Notes under the pieces: model-generated
Told to the model about the DNA's origin: nothing
Database searches by the model: none
Seen by the model: only the letters and a program-made list of their open reading frames with translations
Position numbers and translations under genes: made by a program
Part shown: one piece after another, positions 1-10,990 of the stretch
Numbering within the stretch: position 1 is the stretch's first letter
Layout: every line of letters begins with the position of its first letter
Assembly (NCBI RefSeq): GCF_030272615.1
Contig: NC_081411.1
Span: forward strand, 153,131,971 to 153,191,970
Length of the DNA stretch: 60,000 nucleotides
Direction of reading: 5' to 3'
Source of the DNA: Cryptomeria japonica
Taxonomy: Eukaryota > Streptophyta > Pinopsida > Cupressales > Cupressaceae

Positions 1-186
1 ATCCAACCAAGGACCAAACCAATCAAGTGAGGAAAGGGTGCATTATTCACTTCACCAAAGGTCCAATCCAAAGGAGTAAGGGAAGGTATAAAGGTTTCAT
101 TTGTATGTTTTGTGCTTTATTTTCATTTCTTGATTATTGTATTCATTTGAATCCTCTAACCCCATTTTCCTTGTCTCCACTTGGCA
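1..186. other. unassigned flank at left edge
   Basis: About 190 bases of AT-rich sequence with no recognisable coding, LTR or RNA-gene signal. The gypsy relic reading frame to its right stops abruptly here instead of continuing into the rest of RT, so a break or another insertion boundary lies near position 187. Confidence 0.5.
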
Positions 187-1866
187 TTAAATATATTTAA
201 CTAAGATATCATCAACATAGTCCTTCAAAATCTTATGCATATAGTCACAAAAGCTAAGAATCATAGCATGTTGATAAGTTGCACTTGCATTCTTTAATCC
301 AAAAGGAATGACAACCAAACTTAACATACCCCAAGTTTTTATAAAATCTAATATATATTGATCTCGAGGATTGATAAAGATTTGGTTGTATTCAAAAAAT
401 CCATCCATAAAGGATTATAAAGCATGACCAACAATAGAAACAAACTATAATATCAATGTTTGAAAGAGGAAAATCATCTTTCAAATAAGCTTTGTTGAGG
501 CCTTGAAAATAAGCACACATTCTAATCTTGTTATTTGGTTTAGCAATGACAACAATTTTTGAAATCCAAGGAGATTAATCAATAAGACAAATAAAGTGAT
601 CTTCTAAGAGTTTTTCAATCTCTACTTTGACAAGTAACATGATCTTGGGATTCATGTTTCTAATATTTTGCTTAACATGCTTAGCGTCAAGATGCAACAC
701 AATGTTATGAGTGACACTTTTAGGTTCAACTCAAAGCATTTCTAAATAAGTCCAAGCGAAGAGTTTGGGAAATTCATTTAAAAGAGAAGAATGATTATGG
801 TGTTCATCATCTTCTAGGAAATTTCCAATTATAACAACTTTCTCATTGTTATGAGGATCCATTTTGACATCAATAGTATCTCCTATAAGGAGGTTGTTTT
901 ATTGAGGAACATCCATTAACTGAGGATATTTTTGATTCATCTCTATAGTACCATTTGGTAATTCAACATCTTTCCCAAAGTAGGCTTCAACATTAAAACA
1001 ATAGGGAAATCCTTTATTATGATGATATGAAAGAAGATTATTATAAACTCTTAAGAAAATAGGTAAGGAATCATCTATAGGAAAGATGTAAAATAAAGGT
1101 TTACTAGAAGCAAAATCAGCATCAATTAAATGGGCATTGACAAGACAAAGATATTTATAAGAAAAGTGACATTAATATTGATAGATGGTCTACATGATGC
1201 TTTGGTGGGCTTTGAAGGATTGTATCCAAGTCCAAACAAAGCCTCTTGTGTATAGATATCTATAGGAATATCAATCTATTGTTTGTTTGTGCCATAATCA
1301 TTGCCTCTATATCCACTCTTAGCTAAGGTGTGGAAACCATGACCATAAAGAAATACCATTTTTGAAAAAGATGAAAAAGTATTTTAATAATTTGAAGAAT
1401 TAGTTGAAGTAGAAGCATCCATAAAGTTAGTATTAGATTTCTTAGAAGAATTTGATTCTTTTGTAGGTATCACCATATTATCCTTTTTGGTCTTATGATC
1501 AATTGAAGGGACATTATATTCTCCCACAAAAGAATATGTAAAATCTAGTGACCCCAATCATCTTCTAAAACTAACCCTTCATGTGAAGTGATATTTTTAG
1601 GAGGAGATGGTGTTTCTATTTGAATTGAAGCATTTAGAGGAGATTGAGATCTGAGTTCAGTTTGCAAGAAACTTTGTAAATTAATATTAGCTTCCAAACT
1701 ATACATCTCATTTTCATAAATAAATAATTTTGCAAAAAATAGTTGAAGGGACTGCTAGCATAAAACAAATCCAAGGTCTGCCTAGAATAAGGTTATGAGT
1801 AAAAGTAATGGGCATGACATGAATGGGTGTAGGTAAAATAACATGTCTTAGCTTAATAAACAAGGC
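187..1866 (-). pseudogene. pol: decayed Ty3/gypsy pol relic (protease to RT)
   Basis: Minus-strand remains of a Ty3/gypsy polyprotein, the oldest layer of the nested stack. Read right to left: a retropepsin C-terminal end with the motif LILGRPWI followed by AVPST (about 1720-1860); a linker with a G-patch-like stretch comparable to the linker in TAT-1 (about 1200-1330); the start of RT (about 470-720); and RT residues with PFGLKNASATYQ and the catalytic YVDD box at 187-408. Stops and indels break every segment, and RT is lost after YVDD. The linker layout and RT wording match TAT-1, so a related lineage is likely. The protease segment is interrupted at 1867-1871 by the B0 LTR. Confidence 0.8.
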
Positions 1867-2283
1867 TATAGTGCTAGATTTGTGTGAATTTTGTCATTGA
1901 TGTCAAACCTGGTAATCCAGTTTGGACCTGATGTCGCATGTTGAGCAACAATGGAAGATAGGTATGTATGTGATGTTGAGAAACAATGGAAGATAGGCAT
2001 GTATGTGTTATGAAGCAGTAAGGCATGTATGATCTACTACAGTTGCTTCTAGAAGATCCTCTTCTTGTGGAATCTTGTGTTTTTCTTATCATGGTTTGTT
2101 TCTAGTTCCAGAATCAGTTATATTAGTCATATTATAGGGTACCAATTATATCAATTGAGTTTGTTGTATTGCTATCAGAATGATTATATTGTACCATGAT
2201 TTATGATTATATGTTCTAGAATCTGTAGCATCTATATCTTGAAGTTAGGAGTTGTTGTGCTTGGAGTTTATGCTTATGGATCT

Positions 2284-2751
2284 TGTTGTTATATGAAGCC
2301 TAATCAGACTTGCAGGTTATATTTTCCCCTTTTATTGATGTAGTTTCCTCCCAAATTATTCAACGGGGATTTGGGGGCAGCGCCTCGCAAGGGTCAAATG
2401 ACTTTTATTATTTTATAAATGCATCAGACTCATTATCTTTTCTATTGGCTAACATATTGTAACCCTATTTTTATAACCAACATAGTCTTAATAAAATGGC
2501 TAAGGGTTAGGGTTTTCTAGTAGAGATTTCTATAGCAATTTGTAGTGGTATTAAGTTGCAAGGTATTATTGATTGTAATCAGTTCGATTTGCTAGATAAT
2601 AATATTGGACTCTCTATTTGGTGGATTTAGCCTAAGTTTGGGTGAACCACATTAAAAATTGTCTCCTCACTATTGTTATTTCTGTGTTTTTCATTCCTCT
2701 TTTTAATCTTTATTTATATATAATTGATATTTTTGCATGCAATTCCTAACA
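2284..2751 (+). repeat. COP-A 5' LTR
   Basis: This LTR has TG...CA ends and is 468 bp long. It is repeated at 30559-31028 with many scattered differences. Shared blocks include GGGTTAGGGTTTTCTA and the terminal GCATGCAATTCCTAACA. It is followed by the PBS. Confidence 0.88.
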
Positions 2752-2753
2752 AG

Positions 2754-2765
2754 TGGTATCAGAGT
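2754..2765 (+). other. COP-A primer-binding site (initiator tRNA-Met type)
   Basis: TGGTATCAGAGT lies two bases after the 5' LTR. It is the usual plant copia PBS, complementary to the 3' end of initiator methionine tRNA, with one mismatch at the last base. Confidence 0.85.
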
Positions 2766-2836
2766 AGGTTGTGTTTGATTATTGTCTATAGGAAGGTCTC
2801 ACAGTTGAGTGGGAGTCTCATTGTTAAGTGGGAGAA

Positions 2837-3395
2837 ATGATGGATGAGGGTAAGTTGAAGGTAGATAAATTCAATGGGAAGAACTAGTAGTTATGGAAGA
2901 TGTAGATGGAGGATTATCTCTATTAGAAGGATTTACGGAGGTTGGTGAAAGTAAAAGCCAAGAAACCATCAACAATAAGTGATGAGGATTGGGATATTTT
3001 GGTTAGAAAGGCACTGGGAAACATTTGGTTGTACCTGGCACCATTTGTGGCATTTAATATAATAGAAGTGAAGACAACAAAATATTTGATGAAAGCAAAA
3101 TTGAATGAAAACAAGGTATTTCTCATGAAGCGTTTGTTTAATCTGAAAATGATTGAAGGTGGATTTGTGAAAAATAATTTAAATGAGTTTAATATGTAGT
3201 TACCAGTCAATTGACTTCTCCAAAGGTAAATTTTGATGAAGAAGTTAGATCCCTCCTAATATTATGTTATTTTCCTAAAAGATGGAATTGTTTGGTAATG
3301 GTGGTTAGTAACTCCGTTTATAGTTCTAATACCCTAAAATTTGATGATGTTGTTGGTGTTATTTTGAGCGAGGAAATTCATAGGAAAAGCTTAGG
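2837..3395 (+). pseudogene. gag: COP-A gag fragment
   Basis: N-terminal two thirds of a copia gag. The start reads MMDEGKLKVDKFNGKN, then in-frame stops fall near 2886 and 2922. The next segment carries the family pattern of a W..LVRKALG..WLYLA stretch, then KVFLMKRLFNLKM and NEFN. A stop near 3198 is followed by a reading block ending LSEEIHRKSLGG. Known Tnt1-like gags then continue to a CCHC knuckle, but here the reading frame passes straight into LTR sequence of LARD-B at about 3396. The start was chosen from homology and its position 85 bp after the PBS. Confidence 0.75.
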
Positions 3396-4307
3396 TGGAT
3401 CCAAATTTTGGAGAAATTGAGCTTAATCTTATGACATTAGGTCCATTCTCTTGGATTTGGATGACCCTTGCCCTTTTCTGGTAATCACGGTATATACATT
3501 GGTAATCGGAACTATGTAAAGGAATTGTGTAGAAGTATTGCAGAGGCCGACATGAGCTTATTGATAACGTGTTGGGCTTGGCTGACATGATCTTATTAAT
3601 AACATGTTGGCCTTGGCCGACACATTATTCTATAATTGTACCCTCTAGTATATATATACATGTTCATGAGTGGTGAATGACAATGAATCAAACAAGAGTG
3701 AGTGTGTGTGGTGTACGGAAGATAATTGGCAATGAAATAGGCAATTAATGTTAGAGTTGTAGACAACAAAGGTAATCAGTAATGTAGTAGTCCTTCATTG
3801 AATCTGCTGCAGGTCAGAGGTGCAGAGATCTCTAACCAGATCTTCTGTAAAGTCTAAGTTTTGTAATTTGAAATTAAACTTGGAACTGATCTCGTGCATT
3901 TGTAGATACAAACTTTCTTAGTTCAACCCTTTCAATTGTAGTGAGCATTTCACCAATTACTCATTTCTTTTTGTATCTGTAGTGAGCAGTCCAACAATGA
4001 GCCATTTTTGTAATCTAGCAGTGAGCCACATGTTTGTAAACACAACTATAACTAGTTATATTTTCCTAAGAGTTAACAGTCTTCGTGGTTTTTCCCATTT
4101 TGGGTTTTCCACACACGAATTCTAGTGTTTATCTTGTGGTTGTGTTCTTCTTGTTTATTTTGCATCAACTATTTTACTTCAATAAAGTCTATTTGATATT
4201 TTGAGGATAACTTCAATTGGTAAAAAAGTTTATTCTTTTAATTAATTGGGAATATTTATTCACCCCCACCCCTTCTAAGTATTCTAGTGCTTTCAACCTG
4301 ATCAACA
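3396..4307 (+). repeat. LARD-B 5' LTR, 5'-truncated
   Basis: It aligns with 10100-10990 over its whole length. It shares GCTTAATCTT.TGACATTAGG near the start, a run of repeated GTAGTGAGC words (about 3935-4030), the CATGGTTTTTCCCATT-like block and the terminal CACCCC...CTTTCAACCTGATCAACA. The first part of the LTR is missing. A TATATATATACATG tract at about 3650 lies where a TATA box would be expected. Confidence 0.8.
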
Positions 4308-4309
4308 AT

Positions 4310-4321
4310 TTGTATCATAGC
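4310..4321 (+). other. LARD-B primer-binding site, mutated
   Basis: TTGTATCATAGC lies two bases after the LTR end. It differs at two positions from TGGTATCAGAGC, the tRNA-Met type PBS found in LARD-E and COP-C. Confidence 0.7.
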
Positions 4322-4397
4322 TTTGGTCCCTTGGTTGGAAAGCCTAACCGCTTGAGCAAGATCCATGTTGGTTGAGCCAACACACCTATATACTTGG

Positions 4398-4930
4398 ATG
4401 AAGAATTGAAGATAGCTCTTAAAGATTTGGAAATTGTTGAATCAGAGAATGAACAACTGAAGTAGAATGTTAAGATAGAAAATGAATATGTATAAAAGCT
4501 GAGAGAGAAAATCCAAAAATTAAGTTAAGACATAAGGATGTTAATAATCAGTTGAATCAAGAGAATGAGATTATCAAAGACTTGATGCAAAAGATAGAGG
4601 AAAATGATAAGACAAAGCAATTCCTGAAAGAGACATTAAAGCTAAAATCCGAAGAATGTGAAAAGCTTGAGTGAGAAGTGAAGAATATGAAGGTACAGAA
4701 CAAGATCCTTGATAATAACAAGCTCCTGGAAGATTTGATTAGCATGCAACAAGTTAAGTTGGACAAAACTGGACTTGGTTACCATACCAATGTGTGCCCA
4801 AATCAGAATGTTAAAAAAGAAAATAAGGAAGTCAAAGCTAATATAGAGAAGAAGTCAGAAGATGAGAAGAAATCTTGGAATTAGAAATCAAATGCAAGAT
4901 GACCTCTGATCTGATAGCTTAATGCACAAA
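4398..4930 (+). pseudogene. LARD-B ORF1, N-terminal coiled-coil part
   Basis: A strongly charged, heptad-rich reading (EELKIALKDLEIVESENEQL, then NNQLNQENEIIKDLMQKIEE and so on) runs in one register across several stops to LDKTGLGYHTNVC and a lysine/glutamate tail. It matches in style and position the coiled-coil start of ORF1 in LARD-E (19791) and LARD-F (54776), all shortly after a PBS. The likely product is a gag-like structural protein. Stops occur near 4460, 4495, 4526 and 4672. The gene is interrupted at 4935 by MINI-H and resumes at 7002. Confidence 0.6.
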
Positions 4931-4935
4931 GGTAT

Positions 4936-5765
4936 TGGTGCAGACAAGGTAAGGAGATCCAATGAAGGACAACCCCACCTTGCAGCCTATAACACAATCA
5001 CCATGAAATATACCAGTAATCAGTTGACACAACACAATATATAAATAGGAAAAAAAGAAAAAGAGCAATCCTTATAATAGTTTAATGAATTACACATGCC
5101 CTCAGGCTTTACACATGCTGGACCACAACCCAGGATTACAAAAAAATTCTTAGAACTCAAATCTATGATCCGTAGATCATCTACTCAACAATTTGGCCTT
5201 CGGTAATAGTTTGCACTATCTGCACTTATCCAGACCTCAATCCCCCTAGACTAGAATCTCTCCTGAAATTGCATCTGTTATGAATCTTTTCTTCGTCGGA
5301 CCTCTATCATCTCAAATCAATCTACTATCTTCCTCTTTATACCATCTACAAGAAACAACAACTCGATCAAGTTGGCCAAAGATCCACCAATTCATAATGA
5401 AACATGCAACAATAAGATGTCAAGCCAAATCACCAAGAACATCTCCAACAATGCTTATAACTTCATGTGGACCTCCAAGAACATCAGTTGGTTCCAAAAA
5501 AGCATCTCTTAATGATCCACAAGTTACAAAAACCATTCACAATCCAATTCTTCTTCGCTCCACATACTACAAGACCAACCGGTAAGAACACACCAACACC
5601 AGACCAATTTTGGAATCAAATCCAATTGCCATGAATCTCAAATATGATTAAGACAATGATCTCCAAGTGCTAAATCCAAAACTACAACTCTAAATTCTCA
5701 AACATGAAGAAACACAACAATCTCCAAGAAAATCCATTGGTAACTACTCTGGTGCTCCTGCATTA
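4936..5765 (-). repeat. MINI-H left (3') LTR
   Basis: It aligns with 6126-6996 over its full length. Shared blocks include GACAAGGTA.GGAGATCC, AACACAATCACCATGAAA and the final TGGTGCTCCTGCAT. It ends CATTA where the partner ends CATCA, so one terminal base has mutated. Confidence 0.85.
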
Positions 5766-6125
5766 GACTCTCGAGGTTAAATGAAAAGTAAGTCCCATCA
5801 CTTGATTTGGTTCGGTGGCCTGTTAGTAGGTACTTGCAACTGCCTTAGGGTTTGGCAATTTGACTATAGGTTCTGATTGCCTCTCCTCAATGATCTACCA
5901 TACCACCCTTCAGCCTACATGAATTAGGTGATTTGTTCAAGTCTCCACCTGCCAACTCCCTCAAGTTCATGCTCCTAGGTTCGGCGGTTTTCTTGCAAGC
6001 CTTGTACTACCTCAATGCTCGGTGATCCGAACAAGTATTGAAGCTACCTCAAGTTATTTTCATCCAACCAGTTCACAAACAACTCTCCCTCCATCAACAG
6101 CTCCATAACCAACTCTGATACCACT

Positions 6126-6996
6126 TGGTGTAGACAAGGTAGGGAGATCCAATGAAGGATAGCCCTGCCTTGCAGCCTATAACACAATCACCATGAAAGA
6201 TACCGATAACTGATTGACACAACACAAGATATAACCAGGAAAAACAAAAATAGAGAAATCCTTATAATATTTTAATGAGCTACATATGCCCTCAGTCCTT
6301 ACACATACTGGACTGCAACCTAGGATTACAAAACAATTCTTATAAATCAAATCTATGATCCATAGATCATCTGCTCAACAATTCGGCGTCTGGTAATAGT
6401 TTGCACTGATCCGGACCTTAATCCCTTTGGACTTCAGTCCCCCCAGACTAGAATCTTTCTAGAAACTACATTTGTTCTGAATATTTTCTTCTTAGGACCT
6501 CTGTTGTCTCAAATCAATCTCCTATCTTCCTCTTTATACCATCCACAAGAAACAACAATTCGATCAAGTCGGCCAAAGATCCACTGGTTCATAATGAAAC
6601 GTGCAAACAATAAGATGTCAGCCCAAATCACCAAGAACATCTCCAACAATGCTTATAAATTTGTGCGGACCTCCAAGAACATTGGTCAAGTCCAAAACAA
6701 CATCTCTCAATGATCTACAAGTTATGGAAACCATCCACAATCCAATTCTTCTTTACTCCACATAATGCAAGACCAACCGGTAAGAACACACCAACACTGG
6801 ACCAATATCAGAATTGATATCTCACCAAAATCAAATCCAATTGCCATGAATCTTGAATATGATTAAGAAAATGATCTCTTAGTGCTAAATCCAAATTTGC
6901 AACTCAATTCTCAAACATGAAGAAACACAACAATCTCCAAGCAACTCCATTGCTAACTACTCCAACTGAATGAACTACTTTGGTGCTCCTGCATCA
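6126..6996 (-). repeat. MINI-H right (5') LTR
   Basis: It is the partner of 4936-5765 and about 40 bp longer because of small insertions, one of them near 6410-6440. Its left end touches the PBS. Confidence 0.85.
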
Positions 6997-7001
6997 GGTA
7001 T

Positions 7002-7472
7002 CCATCTTTTAATGGATATTGTTTTAAATGAAATAAATTTGGACACAAGGTAGTGAATTGTAGAAGTATTCAATGTTATAGTTGCAAGATATTTGGACAT
7101 AAGGCAAGCCTTTGTAGGAATCATTTTGTGAATCAAAAGCATAACCTCGTTGAAAATAAGAAGAGTTATAACTTTCAAGAACAATGTTATAATTGCAATA
7201 ACTATGGATACAAGGCAAGTCAATGCAGATACAGATCTTATCCAGTAAGATTTGAGAAGAAAACTTCTAGTTGTTTCAAGTGCAATCAGCCCGAACATTA
7301 TACTAACCAATGCAGGAAAGGAAATGAGGAAAAAAATGTTGAAAAGAGTGCAATGAATAATGATGAATCGGAGAATAAGGAAAACTTGTTCTGGAGAAAG
7401 AAGAATGAGAACAAAGGAAGTGATCCTGAAGTACTAGAATCTGGTGCAGGCACCTCTTCCTCCAAAAATTAA
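7002..7472 (+). pseudogene. LARD-B ORF1, CCHC zinc-knuckle part
   Basis: This is the continuation of ORF1 beyond MINI-H. In the frame ending at 7472 there are successive CX2CX4HX4C knuckles: CYSCKIFGHKASLC, then CYNCNNYGYKASQC (second histidine replaced by tyrosine), then CFKCNQPEHYTNQC. A further knuckle, with its first cysteines damaged, lies at about 7020-7065. An acidic and basic tail follows and a stop ends the frame. Retroviral nucleocapsid knuckles bind RNA, so a gag-like packaging role is inferred. The last 139 codons are open. Confidence 0.7.
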
Positions 7473-7815
7473 TCTTAGAGCTTCGGGTTAGGGGGAGTTT
7501 TTATCTGAAAGAAAAATCTCCTAGCCTCCCCATTTGAATGGATCATGTCACTAATCTAGCATGGCAGTGCTTGTGTGGTATCTGATAATCAGAGGAATCA
7601 TGATGACATCATCAAAAAGATAGTTCTTGGTAGCAAAACCCTAATGAAGCATCTTTAGTAAGATAAGTATCAGTTCTTGAGTTCATTTCTTTCATATTTG
7701 TTATATTTGCTTGAGATCATTGCAAATGGTAAAGCAAAAGTAAAGTGAGCAGTGAAGAGAAATCATAGAAGGCAAAATAATCATCAGAGAATCTAGAAAT
7801 GAAGAGTTTTATATT
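7473..7815 (+). other. LARD-B spacer between ORF1 and ORF2
   Basis: This is non-coding. A T-rich tract ending in AG near 7712 could be a splice acceptor, but no convincing donor is visible. The equivalent spacers in LARD-E and LARD-F have clearer intron signals. Confidence 0.4.
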
Positions 7816-9520
7816 ATGGACAAAGTTCTCCTAGATGAGTTTAGTATGGAGAAGATTAGAATTGTTGAAGCAGGTTTGAAAGATGATGAATTGTAGGGAG
7901 TCAAAGAATTAGATGGAAAAGGTTTGAATCTATGGATCAAATTCCCTTGGTTTGACAATGCAGAGGTAAATAGAATAATTCTTAGCCATGTGAGAGACAA
8001 CTACATCATGTTGGATAAACCCTATCCAATTACAAAGGAAATAATTTCTATGATCACCAACTTGTGCGACAATGGAGAAGTTTTGGCAAAGAAATTGATT
8101 TTAAACAAGGAAGTGGAATCCATAACCGACGTAAAGGGTGATCAACAAGCTCTTATCATCAATACAATGATCAACCCTGTAGTGAGGTATGTTGCCTATG
8201 ACATCGACAACTCTTACAAAGTCTATTTCAGAAATAGGGAAGGAGAGACCTCGGTATTTGCAGTGTATATGGCATATATGTTTGTGATGGAAAATAAATC
8301 ATTTGACTTATGTGAATTACTGAAAGAATTATTGTTAGAAAATATCAAGATGACAAGAGAGAAGAATTATGCTTTCCAATATGGGTCATTGCTTGTGAGT
8401 TTAGTCATGTACTATTTAGAATCCCTTCTGGAAAAAGATAATTTCATTTGGGAATCTGGTGTGTCAATTGGAAGACAAATATTCCAATATCTGAACAATT
8501 TGGATAATAGAAAGGATATTTGCAATAATTATTTTAAATCATTGATGGATATGTGGAGAGTTGGCTCAGTTTCTGTTTCTTTCTCTTTTGGTTTTGGAGA
8601 TTAATCTTTCAGAAAGAAGAAAAGGAGACAATATATTCTTGTTGGTGTTTCAGAGTCAAAGAAAAGCAAGATAGAAAATGTTGTGATGATTGAAGATCTA
8701 AAATCCCCTGCAAGAAGAGGAATTTGGGAAGGAAATGAGCAGGAAGTTGGAAACTCAAATGATGAGTCTAATTTGTTAAAGTTGGTTGTCAGTGCAGGTG
8801 GAATTCAAAAGATTGGTGTGAAATGGCTAACCTCGATCGAGTAAGACAGAATTGAGAATATTTTGATGAAGCACCTAATCCGAAACAAAATTAGTCTAGA
8901 AGATGTCAGTAATTTGCTTCCAGAATCATTTGCTGAGATCTTGAAAGAAAGAATGTCTGAGCAGTCAATTGAAGAAAAAGACCTAGCTATGGAAATTTTG
9001 TTGAATGAATGTGCTATTTTGCAAAAGTACTTGTCAAAATTCATAATGGAATGAAGAGATTGTATCCGTGGTGCTAGAAGAATCTATAGATATTGTATCT
9101 CTTGACCAGTAGCAACTATGAAGCACAAACATAGAATTGATGTCATTGAAGCTGAATTGATAAGTCTAGGTAAATCTTTTGATTTTATGAATGATAGGGA
9201 TGGTGAGAAGAGGAAAAGAGTTAATTCTCTTCAAGTTGAGCTTCTTTTCTTGCAAAGGCAGAAATAAGACTTTGTGAGCATATTTTGGAAAGTTAAGGAG
9301 ATTGTGGAAGCTAATGTAGAACACTTTTTCAGGTTTGCTTGAGAATGCAATAGAGTATGCACATAATCCAACTGCTATGGATAGCTTTTTAAATTCGATT
9401 GATTTTCTAGTTGGGTATAGAAGCCTTTCAATGAGTATCAAATTGGCTATACATTCTTGGGAAGTCCTTCTAGAACCAAAGGAAAAGTACAAGCTTATAT
9501 TTTTGAAGAAGAGCAGCTGA
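7816..9520 (+). pseudogene. LARD-B ORF2: protein of unknown function shared by LARD-E/F
   Basis: It starts at MDKVLLDEFSMEK. After one stop it has a 226-codon open block containing YIMLDKPYPITKEIISMIT, then an SFDLCELLKELLLENIK helix, then a hydrophobic YGSLLVSLVMYYLESLL segment. Those three blocks recur in LARD-E (FIWLDRPY..., YDLCEWMRSEL, GNLIVCLMLYFL) and LARD-F (FMWLEE.PFNITKEII, IDLCEVLLKNL, GLLLVCMFFYFE). A basic linker and alpha-helical segments follow (8863-9054 and, in another frame, 9335-9520). At least four stops or shifts occur. The function is unknown. A distant link to plant transposon-associated or mobile-domain proteins is only a guess. It lies where env or extra genes sit in other LTR elements. 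Confidence 0.65.
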
Positions 9521-9600
9521 AAGTTTCTTTGTGTAAGATTCACATTTTTTGTTTTATATATCTGTTCTTTCCTTTTTTCATCTGTGGTATCCTTTGTCCT

Positions 9601-9727
9601 TGATGTCAAAAGGGGGAGAAAGGAATATGAGTTCAAGGAATATGGTTTTGAGGAATTACATGAGTAAGGGGGAGTTGGTGCAATCATGTTTTGAATATGT
9701 TTTGCCATTAATGGCAAAGGGGGAGAT
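9601..9727 (+). other. LARD-B repeated polypurine tracts
   Basis: AAAGGGGGAGATTG at 9716-9729 overlaps the start of the 3' LTR and serves as the PPT. Two more tracts of the same kind lie upstream (AAAGGGGGAGAA near 9608-9620 and AAGGGGGAG near 9666-9674). The final PPT is preceded by the perfect palindrome TTGCCATTAATGGCAA (9702-9717). Confidence 0.75.
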
Positions 9728-10990
9728 TGTTAGACTTGTGTGAGTAATGTTGTCATTGATGTCAAACCAGTCATCCGATTCTATATTGGACAGAGTATGT
9801 AGGACCAGATACTAGTCTAGACATCATGGATGTTATGGATGTAATTATGCAAACTGTTGTGGTTATGTTTGTGTGGTTCAGGTGTTGTAGTTTTTGGATA
9901 GAAGCTATATGTAGCATGGACAACTTTGGGTGATGACCTTTTGAGGTCCCATTGAGTTCTCATTTACCCTAGTATCTTGGTGTTAGGAATTTTGGTTGAT
10001 CCCGATATCTATTATGTGTCCCAGTGTTAGTAGTTAATAGCTTTGGTATTTATCAAAAGTATCTCTTTGAGTTTTGTGATTGTGGTTTCCTTGGTATGTT
10101 TGGAGTCTACATTTTGGAGATATTGTGCTTAATCTTGTGACATTAGGTCCATTCTCTTAGGTTTGGATGACCCTTGCCCTTTTATGGTAATAATGGTATA
10201 TACATTGGTAATCAAAAGTATGTAAAAGAATTGTGTATAAGTATTGTGAATGTCAACATGAGCTTATTGATAATGTGTTGGGCTTGGTCGACACACTATT
10301 CTATAATTGTACCCTCCAGTATAAGTATAAATGTTCATGTGTGTTGAATGAAAATGAATCAAACAAGAGTGAGAGTGTGTGATGTACCAAAGATAGTTGG
10401 CAGCAAAAGAAGTAGTGTATGTGAGAGTTGTAGACAGTGAAGGTAATTGGTAGTGCAGTAGTCCTTCACTAGACCTACTACAAGATAGTGGTGTAGAGAT
10501 CTCTAACTAAATCTTCTGTAAAGTCTAAGTTTTGTAATTTGAGCTTAAAATTGGAATTGATATCATGCATTTGGATATGAAAACCTTCTTACTTCAACCC
10601 TTTCAATTGTAGTGAGCATTCTGACAGTTAGTCATTTCTTTTTGTATTTGGAGTGAGCAGTCTGGTAGTGAGCCAATTTTTGTAATATGACAGTGAGCTA
10701 CCTAGTAGTGAGCCACTTGTTTGTAAACACAACTATAACTAGTTATATTTTCCTAAGAGTTAACGCTCTTTGTGGTTTTTCCCATTTTTGGTTTTCCACG
10801 TACAAATTTTGGTGTTTATCTTGTGGTTGTATTCTTCTTGTTTATTCTAAATTAATTGTTTTACTTCAATCAAGTTTGTTTGATATTTTGAGGACAACTT
10901 CAATTGGTAAAAACGTTTATTGTTTTAATTAATTGGGAATACCGATTCACCCCCCCTCTCAGTATTCTGGTTCTTTCAACCTAATCAACA
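9728..10990 (+). repeat. LARD-B 3' LTR
   Basis: This LTR is 1263 bp long and runs from TGTTAGACTTGTG to CTAATCAACA. It directly follows the PPT. It carries TTGTCATTGATGTCAAA near the start, several GTAGTGAGC words in its last third, CATGGTTTTTCCC-like and GATTCACCCCCCCTCTCAGT blocks, then the end. COP-A coding sequence starts at the next base. Confidence 0.85.

Larger units (their letters stand above)
4936..6996 (-). mobile_element. MINI-H: miniature LTR element without coding capacity
   Basis: Two long LTRs (4936-5765 and 6126-6996) surround an internal segment of only 360 bp (5766-6125). The 5-bp TSD GGTAT lies at 4931-4935 and 6997-7001. A PBS on the minus strand (complement of 6114-6125, AGTGGTATCAGAG) abuts the right LTR, giving the orientation. 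In that orientation the right LTR starts TGATGCAGGAG and ends CTACACCA. The internal segment holds no ORF of note. Reading frames inside the LTRs are not conserved as proteins. The element needs all enzymes in trans. The LTRs are much longer than those of typical TRIMs, so it is best described as a small LARD-like element. Confidence 0.85.
3396..10990 (+). mobile_element. LARD-B: pol-less LTR element with ORF1 and ORF2
   Basis: The element has a 5'-truncated LTR (3396-4307), a PBS, a coiled-coil and CCHC ORF1, an unknown ORF2, a PPT and a full 3' LTR (9728-10990). No protease, integrase, RT or RNase H motif occurs between the LTRs. Without MINI-H the internal part is about 3.4 kb. It lies inside COP-A: gag reading ends at its left border and COP-A integrase resumes directly after its right border. 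The left LTR lacks about 370 bp of its start, so no TSD can be expected. The same two-gene plan recurs in LARD-E and LARD-F. Confidence 0.75.

Noticed and set aside
5280-5585. 101-codon ORF in the left MINI-H LTR
   Set aside because: The frame is not kept in the right LTR and has no domain.
1872-10990. Alternative assembly with 1872-2283 plus 3396-4307 as one LTR of LARD-B
   Set aside because: The TATAG duplication joins 1872 with 51279, and the middle of 1872-2283 differs strongly from the LARD-B 3' LTR, while 3396-4307 is very close to it.
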